A stretch of 5,486 nucleotides of DNA, from positions 1 through 5,486 of the forward strand of contig JAEMTR010000100.1 in assembly GCA_016462245.1 (NCBI GenBank). The letters run 5' to 3'. This DNA is from Solirubrobacteraceae bacterium. Its GTDB lineage: Bacteria > Actinomycetota > Thermoleophilia > Solirubrobacterales > Solirubrobacteraceae. A program made the translations under genes and the position numbers. This document shows, piece after piece, positions 1 through 4,738 of this stretch. Below the pieces are notes generated by a model. That model did not search any database. It was given only the letters and a program-made list of their open reading frames with translations, and was not told where the DNA came from. Each line of letters starts with the position of its first letter. Position 1 is the first letter of the stretch.

Positions 1-1
1 C

Positions 2-262
2 GGCCAGGACTTCCCCCTGGAGCCACGGGCCCAGCTGCTCGCCGCCGTCAACGCGCCGCGCCTCCACAGCGAAGGCGGCACGCTCTTTGTTGAGCCCGGA
101 GTAGCGCTTGAAGGGGTTGATCTAGGGCAGCGGGAGCTGGTCGAGTTCCGCGCCGAGAATCTCTTCTTTGGTGGGACGCAGGCAGTAGCGCGCGACCTTC
201 AGAGCGGCCGCTGCGAGGGCGGCGGCGACCCGAGGCGCGGCGGCGCGGCGGTCGGGCTGTGA
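2..262 (+). CDS. ggt: Gamma-glutamyltransferase, C-terminal end (5' truncated by window)
   Basis: Only the last 86 codons are visible, in frame from position 2 to the TGA at 260-262. The translation carries the distal landmarks of the Ntn-hydrolase gamma-glutamyltranspeptidase small subunit: VNAPRLHSEGG near the left edge, TLFVEPG about 10 residues on, then FFGGTQAVARD and GGGDPRRGGAAV just before the stop. By family the enzyme cleaves gamma-glutamyl bonds (glutathione or gamma-glutamyl peptides) and transfers the glutamyl group to water or an acceptor, usually outside the cytoplasm after autoprocessing at a Thr. That Thr and the large subunit lie outside the window, so activity cannot be judged here. 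Most actinobacteria use mycothiol rather than glutathione, so the substrate may be another gamma-glutamyl compound. The stop overlaps the GTG of the next gene by 4 nt, which suggests a shared transcript. The family call is confident, the substrate is not. Confidence 0.88.
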   Translation, partial: GQDFPLEPRAQLLAAVNAPRLHSEGGTLFVEPGVALEGVDLGQRELVEFRAENLFFGGTQAVARDLQSGRCEGGGDPRRGGAAVGL

Positions 263-699
263 AGCGGCGCCCAGCGGCACTGGCGCTTGCGCTGGCGGCT
301 CTCGCTGTGGCGGCCGTCGCTGGCTGCGGCGGCCCGTCGGCCGACCTCTACGTGCTCCAGCGCAGCGGCTCAATCGAGGGCGCGAAGCTGAGGATGGTCG
401 TCGGCGACGGCGGCACGGTCCAATGCAACGGTGGCAAGCAGTATGAGATCAGCAGCGATCAGTTGATCGACGCGCGGGCAATAGTCGGTGATCTCAATGG
501 CGATGAGAAGGAGCCCGGTCCGGCGCGCAATGCGGTCAACCTGAAACCCGGCAAGTACACAATTCTTCGCTACAACGTTCGCACTGAGTTCGGCACCGTC
601 TCGTTTAGCGACAGCTCGCGGCCGCAGCCGCCGGTCTTCTTTGCGCTCTCGAAGTTGACGCGAGATCTGGCCAAGAACGTCTGCGGTCTGGCGCGCTAA
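259..699 (+). CDS. Small secreted lipoprotein of unknown function
   Basis: This encodes 146 residues from a GTG at 259-261 that overlaps the ggt stop (sequence GTGA). Residues 1-22 form a lipoprotein signal peptide: MKRR, a long Ala/Leu/Val core, then the lipobox V20-A21-G22 before C23. The product should therefore be lipidated and anchored on the outer face of the membrane. The mature part begins with Gly/Pro/Ser and contains a YVLQRSGSIEGAKL segment, a GTVQCNGG segment with C56, and a second cysteine, C142, five residues from the end. The two could form an extracytoplasmic disulfide. No enzyme motif is visible. The pattern resembles uncharacterised proteins I recall from Thermoleophilia. 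No good Shine-Dalgarno precedes the GTG, so translation is probably coupled to ggt. The TAA stop overlaps the stop of the convergent LON-domain gene. Lipoprotein status is well supported, but the function is unknown. Confidence 0.85.
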   Translation: MKRRPAALALALAALAVAAVAGCGGPSADLYVLQRSGSIEGAKLRMVVGDGGTVQCNGGKQYEISSDQLIDARAIVGDLNGDEKEPGPARNAVNLKPGKYTILRYNVRTEFGTVSFSDSSRPQPPVFFALSKLTRDLAKNVCGLAR

Positions 700-1334
700 C
701 CGAAGCGGACGCGGCCGTTTGAGGCCGCCCGCACCTGCGCGCGCTCAACAAACTCGAGCCGCTTTACGGTTGCGCGCAGCAGCTGGCCCACGAGCTTGAT
801 CCGCTTCGCTTCGGAGCGAAGATCGAGCAGGCCCTGTTTGGCCTCGGCGCCAAACTCAACCGTTGCCGCCATCTCGTAGGCGCTCTTCGCCGCCAGCTCT
901 TCAGGTTCGAGCTGTTTGTCGGTCGCCTGCTCGACGAGGTCGGCGTAGGCCTCGCAGGCCTCGGCGTGCGCTTCGGTGAAGTCGTCGCTTGCTTCGTCGA
1001 TCTCGGCGTCGCCGAGGAATTCGATCACGGCTGCCGGGTATGGGAGGTCGTGGCGCTCTTCGACCACGCGAAAGGGGCGCGTGCCGCGCGTGATGATGTT
1101 CATCCGACCGTCCTCGCTGCGTTCCGTCACTTCGGTCACTTCCATCGCGCAGCCGGTCGCGTGGGCTCCGTCCTCGTCGGTCCAAACGATCCCGAACTCG
1201 CGCTCATTGTCGAGGCACTCGGCGATCATCGTGCGGTAGCGCTCTTCAAAGATGTGCAGCGGCACTGTTTCGCTGGGTAGGGCAACTAGCCCCAGCGGGA
1301 AGATCGGAAAGTCTTCTACGCGTTCTTGATCCAT
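696..1334 (-). CDS. Stand-alone LON substrate-binding-domain protein
   Basis: This encodes 212 residues from an ATG (complement of 1332-1334) to a TAG (complement of 696-698). Residues 9-36 are the signature start of the Lon N-terminal domain (PF02190-type): FPIFPLG, then LPSETVPLHIFEERYRTM. A beta-rich part follows, with GIVW, a TGCAMEVTEV strand and GTRPFRV. A helical C-terminal half (about 115-200) ends in NGRVRFG. There is no AAA+ ATPase and no Ser-Lys protease domain, so this is not the Lon protease but the short single-domain family often labelled a peptidase S16 or LON-domain protein. Its biochemical role is not established, and substrate or partner binding is inferred from Lon. The frame stays open upstream to a TTG at 1442, adding 36 residues with no domain content and no Shine-Dalgarno. 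I therefore prefer the ATG, which has only a weak GGA about 7 nt upstream but sits just before the domain. Confidence 0.88.
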   Translation of the reverse strand: MDQERVEDFPIFPLGLVALPSETVPLHIFEERYRTMIAECLDNEREFGIVWTDEDGAHATGCAMEVTEVTERSEDGRMNIITRGTRPFRVVEERHDLPYPAAVIEFLGDAEIDEASDDFTEAHAEACEAYADLVEQATDKQLEPEELAAKSAYEMAATVEFGAEAKQGLLDLRSEAKRIKLVGQLLRATVKRLEFVERAQVRAASNGRVRFG

Positions 1335-1479
1335 CTCATTCCAGTCTACGGCCGACGGCCGGCGCTGGCCTAACTCGCACTGAGCTTCAACACGAGCACC
1401 AGCCAGCACTGTACGGTCGCTCGCAAGCGAATCATCAGCCAAACGCGGGTCGTATGACCGGCAAATGCAAGGAGAAGTG
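1335..1479. promoter_or_regulatory. Divergent intergenic region, LON-domain gene / ABM-like gene
   Basis: These 145 bp separate two divergently transcribed genes and must carry both their promoters unless one starts inside the other. For the minus-strand gene a TAGACT hexamer (complement of 1343-1348) fits the loose actinobacterial TANNNT -10 pattern 8 nt before the ATG, which would give an almost leaderless transcript. For the plus strand, TATGAC at 1453-1458 is a weak -10-like match. No convincing -35 accompanies either. Two small inverted repeats are present: CGGCC/GGCCG around 1349-1361 and TCGCT/AGCGA at 1417-1430. Either could be an operator or chance in GC-rich DNA. The region's role follows from gene orientation, and the individual elements are weak. 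Confidence 0.4.
1469..1474 (+). promoter_or_regulatory. Ribosome binding site AAGGAG deciding the start at 1480
   Basis: AAGGAG lies 5 nt before the ATG at 1480-1482. It is the only strong Shine-Dalgarno seen in the window. It rules against the in-frame upstream ATG at 1465, whose reading would run through this site, and it fits a protein beginning MSYLQVDFWPG. Confidence 0.85.
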
Positions 1480-1761
1480 ATGAGTTATCTACAAGTTGAT
1501 TTCTGGCCAGGCGCCAGCCAAGCGAACTACGACGCTGAGATTGCAGCGGTACATCCGCCAGGCGGCCTGCCTGAAGGCCAGCTCGTTCATCACGCGGCGG
1601 TCACGGCAGACGGCATTTTGATCAGCGCCGTTTGGGATTCGCAGGAGTCGAAGGACAGCTTCGTTGAGGAGATCCTGATGCCGGCCCAGCCTGTCGAGGG
1701 CGGCTTCCCGAACCCTGTCGTCTCGAACTTCGGTGACGTCTACTACGAGCACTCCGCCTAA
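1480..1761 (+). CDS. Small dimeric alpha/beta-barrel (ABM-like) protein, function unknown
   Basis: This encodes 93 residues, with the start fixed by AAGGAG 5 nt upstream. The pattern suggests a ferredoxin-like dimeric alpha/beta barrel, the fold of antibiotic-biosynthesis-monooxygenase-type proteins. A first strand (SYLQVDFWPG) leads into a helix (about 13-24, ANYDAEIAAV). A Pro/Gly turn (HPPGGLPEGQ) is followed by a strand with paired histidines (LVHHAA, 36-40), a strand ILISAVWDS, a helix ESKDSFVEEILMP, and a last beta segment near the C-terminus. The VWDSxES element before a helix is typical of the fold. No signal peptide or cofactor motif is seen, and the substrate cannot be guessed. I recall similar short proteins in Thermoleophilia. 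It lies 64 bp upstream of the photolyase in the same direction, but the structured gap makes co-transcription uncertain. Gene confidence is high, fold moderate, function unknown. Confidence 0.8.
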   Translation: MSYLQVDFWPGASQANYDAEIAAVHPPGGLPEGQLVHHAAVTADGILISAVWDSQESKDSFVEEILMPAQPVEGGFPNPVVSNFGDVYYEHSA

Positions 1762-1764
1762 GCA

Positions 1765-1812
1765 GCCGCGCTCGGCGCGGCCCAGCCTGAGATCGCGCTG
1801 GGCTGGCCGCGC
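1765..1812 (+). other. Overlapping GC-rich hairpins between the ABM-like gene and photolyase
   Basis: GCCGCGC occurs twice, at 1765-1771 and 1806-1812. Its reverse complement GCGCGGC lies between them at 1775-1781, so the middle copy can pair with either flank. Pairing left gives a perfect 7-bp stem with a TCG loop. Pairing right gives a longer stem that also uses CCAGC (1782-1786) with GCTGG (1797-1801) and leaves a 4-nt bulge. A third option pairs GCCCAGC (1780-1786) with GCTGGGC (1797-1803), extended by one G-U and one C-G. No U-tract follows, so this is not a classic intrinsic terminator. It could be a U-less terminator for the upstream gene, an attenuator-like leader or a DNA operator. 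The pairing is seen directly and the role is inferred. Confidence 0.45.
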
Positions 1813-1813
1813 G

Positions 1814-1819
1814 TACTGT
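1814..1819 (+). promoter_or_regulatory. Candidate -10 hexamer for leaderless photolyase transcript
   Basis: TACTGT fits the TANNNT -10 pattern common in actinobacteria and ends 6 nt before the ATG at 1826. A start of transcription about 7 nt downstream would fall on the A of that ATG. No Shine-Dalgarno lies in front of the photolyase start, which is consistent with leaderless translation. No recognisable -35 is present; the expected segment falls in the loop of the hairpin. The motif is short and could be chance. Confidence 0.3.
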
Positions 1820-1825
1820 TAGTCG

Positions 1826-3235
1826 ATGGAGAAGATCGCGATTGTCTGGCTGCGCCGCGACCTGCGCACGCACGACCACCCCGCGCTGAGCGCCGCGGCT
1901 GACAGCTGCGAGCGAGTTGTTCCACTCTTCGTGCTCGATCAGCGCTTGCTTGAGGGCCGCTTTGCGAGTGGGCCGCGGACGGCATTCATGCTCGGCTCTC
2001 TGCGCGAGCTTGATCAGCAGCTGCAGGCTCTCGGTGGCGCGCTCTGCGTCCGTGCTGGCAAGCCAGAGGAGGTCTTGCCGCAGCTTGCTGAGCAGCTCGG
2101 TGCCAGCGAGGTTTACTGGACCAGCGACGTCTCGCCGTTCGCGCTTGAGCGCGACCGCAAGGTCACTGAGGCGCTCAAAGCCCTCGGGGTCGAAGCGATC
2201 CCCTCGCCGGGAAACTTCTGCGCCGACGTATCGCTGCCACGGACCAAGAACGGCAAGCCGTTCAGCGTCTTCACGCCGTTCTGGAAAGCGGAGCGCGAGC
2301 TGCCGCGCCGCCCGGTGCTCGATCAACCAGAAAAGCTGCGGCTGCCAGACGGGCTCGACTGCGGCGAGCTGCCGGCCACGCCGCAGCTTGGCGAGCATCT
2401 GCCTGAGCCGTTCTGCCAGCCCGGCGAGCCTGCCGCACGGGAAGCGCTTGAGCTTTGGCTCGACGGTCCGATCGACTCCTACGCCGAGCGCCATGACGAC
2501 TTAAGCGGCGGCACCAGCGACCTTTCAGCTTGGCTGCGCTGGGGCTGCATCTCGGCGCGGGAGACCGAACAACGAGCACAGGAGCGCGGCGGCGACGGAG
2601 CCGCCGCTTTCGTCCGTCAGCTCGCCTGGCGCGACTTCTACGCCCACGTGCTGCTGATGTTCCCGGACAATCTCAAACTTGAGTACCAGCAGAAGTTTCG
2701 CGAGCTTGAATGGGTCGATGACGAACAGGGCTTCGCGGCTTGGTGCGAAGGTCAAACTGGCTACCCGCTGGTCGACGCCGGAATGCGCCAGCTCGCTGCG
2801 AGCGGCTGGATGCACAACCGCGCGCGAATGGTCGTCGGTTCGTTTCTGACGAAGGATTTACAGATTGACTGGCGCCGAGGCGAGCAGTGGTTTGAAGAGA
2901 TGCTGCTCGACGCCGAGCCTTCACAGAACAACGGCAACTGGCAATGGATCGCCTCGACCGGCGTAGACCCAGCGCCCTACTTCCGACGGATCTTCAATCC
3001 AATCCTGCAGCAGCAGCGCTTTGACCCAGACGGCGATTACGTCCGCCGCTGGGTGCCGGAGTTGGCCGGCGTGCCGACGAAGCGACTGGCCGAGCCGTGG
3101 CTAATGAGCGACGACGAGCAGTCCGAAGCTGGCTGCGTAATCGGGCGAGATTACCCGGCGCCGGTTGTCGATCACGCGGCCGCGCGGCTCGCGACGATCG
3201 AGCGCTACCGGGCCGTTTCGCCGCCGAAGGACTGA
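1826..3235 (+). CDS. phrB: Deoxyribodipyrimidine photolyase, class I CPD type
   Basis: This encodes 469 residues, a full-length flavoenzyme that by family uses blue light and FADH- to split cyclobutane pyrimidine dimers in DNA. The N-terminal antenna-binding domain (about 1-130) opens with IVWLRRDLRTHDHPAL. The FAD domain (about 200-460) has Y219, GGTSDLS (228-234) for FAD binding, WRDFY (268-272), TGYPLVDAGMRQL and GWMHNRARM (327-335), and a run from IDW (347-349) through NNGNWQW to FNP. Aligned from memory with E. coli PhrB, the Trp triad is intact (W296, W349, W372 for W306, W359, W382). The flavin-proximal N368 (N378) and substrate-contact N331 and W268 are also kept, favouring a repair enzyme over a signalling cryptochrome. 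Position 265, Glu274 in E. coli, is Gln. The antenna (8-HDF or MTHF) cannot be told. There is no Shine-Dalgarno at the ATG. Its stop is 6 nt before the next photolyase gene, so the two probably form an operon. Confidence 0.95.
   Translation: MEKIAIVWLRRDLRTHDHPALSAAADSCERVVPLFVLDQRLLEGRFASGPRTAFMLGSLRELDQQLQALGGALCVRAGKPEEVLPQLAEQLGASEVYWTSDVSPFALERDRKVTEALKALGVEAIPSPGNFCADVSLPRTKNGKPFSVFTPFWKAERELPRRPVLDQPEKLRLPDGLDCGELPATPQLGEHLPEPFCQPGEPAAREALELWLDGPIDSYAERHDDLSGGTSDLSAWLRWGCISARETEQRAQERGGDGAAAFVRQLAWRDFYAHVLLMFPDNLKLEYQQKFRELEWVDDEQGFAAWCEGQTGYPLVDAGMRQLAASGWMHNRARMVVGSFLTKDLQIDWRRGEQWFEEMLLDAEPSQNNGNWQWIASTGVDPAPYFRRIFNPILQQQRFDPDGDYVRRWVPELAGVPTKRLAEPWLMSDDEQSEAGCVIGRDYPAPVVDHAAARLATIERYRAVSPPKD
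3226..3231 (+). promoter_or_regulatory. Probable ribosome binding site GAAGGA within the end of the photolyase gene
   Basis: GAAGGA sits in the last codons of the upstream photolyase, 10 nt before the ATG at 3242. The spacing is slightly long but usable. Together with the 6-nt intergenic gap it points to translation of the second photolyase from the same message. Confidence 0.5.
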
Positions 3236-3241
3236 TCGGCG

Positions 3242-4738
3242 ATGGGCCACACGGCACTCGTTCTCGGCGATCAACTGATGGCCAGCAATCCGGCGCTAGA
3301 GGGGGCTGAGCGGGTTGTGATGATTGAGTCGCTTGCGGTGCTCGGGCGCGGTCCAATTCACCGCGCACGCGCCCAGATCGTCCTCAGCGCGATGCGCCAC
3401 TACGCCGAGGAGCTGCGTGGCCGTGGCCTTGAGGTCGTTGAGCACCGCGGGGCGGCTTCATTCGAAGCGGCGCTTGACGGCGAGCGCGGTGAGATCGTCT
3501 GCGCACAGCCGAACCGCGCTTCAGCCGCCAAGGCGCTGGCAGCGCGTGGAGTTAAGTTCACAGGCAGCAATCAGTTCCTGACTTCGCCCGAGCAGTTCGC
3601 GGCCTGGGCCGACGGTCGAAAGTCGCTGACGATGGAGCCGTTCTACCGCGAGCAGCGGCGCAGCTTCGGCTTGCTTATTGACGGGGAAGGCGAACCGGCC
3701 GGTGGGCGCTGGAACTTTGACGCTGAGAACCGCCGGCCACCGAAGAGCGGGGTCGAGGCACCCACCGCTTGGCGACCGAGCGAAGATCAAATTGACGAGC
3801 AGGTGCGCGCCGACTTGGAGGGCTGGGAGCTGGAGCTTTGGGGAGAAGACGAGCCGCGCCGCTTCGCTGTGACGGCGGCCGAAGCCCAGCTTGCACTCGA
3901 CGACTTTGTCGAGCACCGCCTGCCGCAGTTCGGCGCCTGGCAGGACGCGATGGTTCCTGGCAATCCATTCCTCTTCCACGCACTGCTCAGCGTTCCACTA
4001 AACCTCGGCCTGATCGAGCCGCTTGAGGTGGCGCAGGCCGCCGAGACTGCGTGGCAGGAAGGCCGCGTGCCGATTGAAGCGGCCGAGGGTTTCATTCGCC
4101 AAGTGATCGGCTGGCGTGAGTATGTGTGGGGGATGTACTGGCTGCGCAGCGGGCAGTGGCAGAGCGATAACGCGCTTGAGGCCACCGCTCCGCTTCCCGC
4201 CGCATACTGGGGCGAGCCGACTGGCTGGGCCTGCCTTGACGGCGTCGTTGACGGCGTGCGTCGCCACGGTTACGCCAACCACATTGAGCGACTGATGGTG
4301 CTCGGCAACGTTGCGATGCTCGCCGGGCTTGAACCGTGGGAGGTGGTCGGCTGGTTCGAGCGCGCCTTCGTTGACGGAGCTGAGTGGGTGATGGCCCCCA
4401 ACGCCGCCGGCATGGCGCTCTATGCCGACGGCGGCGCGATGATGACAAAGCCCTACGCGGCCGGCGGCAACTACATCCACAAGATGAGCGGCGGCGCCTG
4501 GTGTGCGTCTTGCCAATACTCGCCGAAGAAGCGCACCGGTGAGGATGGCTGCCCCGTAAGCGCTCTCTATTGGGATTTCATCGGCCGCAACGAGGATCGC
4601 TTCGCCGGCAATCACCGGATGGCGATGCCGGTTCGCGGCTGGCAGAAGTTCGATGCCGCCGAGCAGCAGGCGATCAAGGGCCGCGCCGCGCTGGCCCGCG
4701 ACGAGCTTGCGGGGCTCAGTCCGGACGGCGGGCGCTGA
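3242..4738 (+). CDS. Iron-sulfur bacterial cryptochrome / (6-4) photolyase (FeS-BCP, PhrB/CryB type)
   Basis: This encodes 498 residues, the usual size for the FeS-BCP family, whose characterised members (Agrobacterium PhrB, Rhodobacter CryB) bind FAD, a ribityllumazine antenna and a [4Fe-4S] cluster; PhrB repairs (6-4) photoproducts. The protein opens with LVLGDQL. Further hallmarks are RWNFDAENRRP (156-166), NPFLFHALLSVPLNLGL (241-257), FIRQVIGWREYVWGMYW (284-300), HIERLMVLGN (347-356) and KPYAAGGNYIHKM (403-415). C331, C421, C424 and C437 match the four cluster cysteines of PhrB (350, 438, 441, 454), apart from a 2-residue insertion just before C421. The PhrB active-site Tyr424 is kept as Y405 and W342 as W323. 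By the same alignment PhrB His365 is N346 while His366 is H347, and Tyr391 is F372. PhrB residue numbers are from memory. Light repair of (6-4) lesions is the best inference, but a signalling role as in CryB is possible. The gene overlaps the convergent methyltransferase by 23 bp. Confidence 0.93.
   Translation: MGHTALVLGDQLMASNPALEGAERVVMIESLAVLGRGPIHRARAQIVLSAMRHYAEELRGRGLEVVEHRGAASFEAALDGERGEIVCAQPNRASAAKALAARGVKFTGSNQFLTSPEQFAAWADGRKSLTMEPFYREQRRSFGLLIDGEGEPAGGRWNFDAENRRPPKSGVEAPTAWRPSEDQIDEQVRADLEGWELELWGEDEPRRFAVTAAEAQLALDDFVEHRLPQFGAWQDAMVPGNPFLFHALLSVPLNLGLIEPLEVAQAAETAWQEGRVPIEAAEGFIRQVIGWREYVWGMYWLRSGQWQSDNALEATAPLPAAYWGEPTGWACLDGVVDGVRRHGYANHIERLMVLGNVAMLAGLEPWEVVGWFERAFVDGAEWVMAPNAAGMALYADGGAMMTKPYAAGGNYIHKMSGGAWCASCQYSPKKRTGEDGCPVSALYWDFIGRNEDRFAGNHRMAMPVRGWQKFDAAEQQAIKGRAALARDELAGLSPDGGR

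Noticed and set aside
1349..1361. Small inverted repeat CGGCC-GAC-GGCCG in the divergent intergenic region
   Set aside because: A 5-bp G/C-only stem is expected often by chance at this base composition, and nothing else marks it as an operator.
1335..1442. 36-residue N-terminal extension of the LON-domain protein from a TTG at 1442
   Set aside because: It has no ribosome site before the TTG, adds no domain sequence, and would place the start almost against the divergent gene's control region. The ATG at 1334 sits just before the conserved FPIFPLG.
1465..1479. Earlier ATG at 1465 for the ABM-like gene
   Set aside because: The AAGGAG Shine-Dalgarno lies downstream of this ATG and correctly serves the ATG at 1480, so the five extra residues are unlikely.
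1622..2494. A 290-codon open frame on the minus strand across the ABM-like and photolyase genes
   Set aside because: It lies antisense to two confidently identified genes, its translation is Arg/Ala-rich with no recognisable motif, and it is the kind of long shadow frame expected opposite GC-rich coding DNA.
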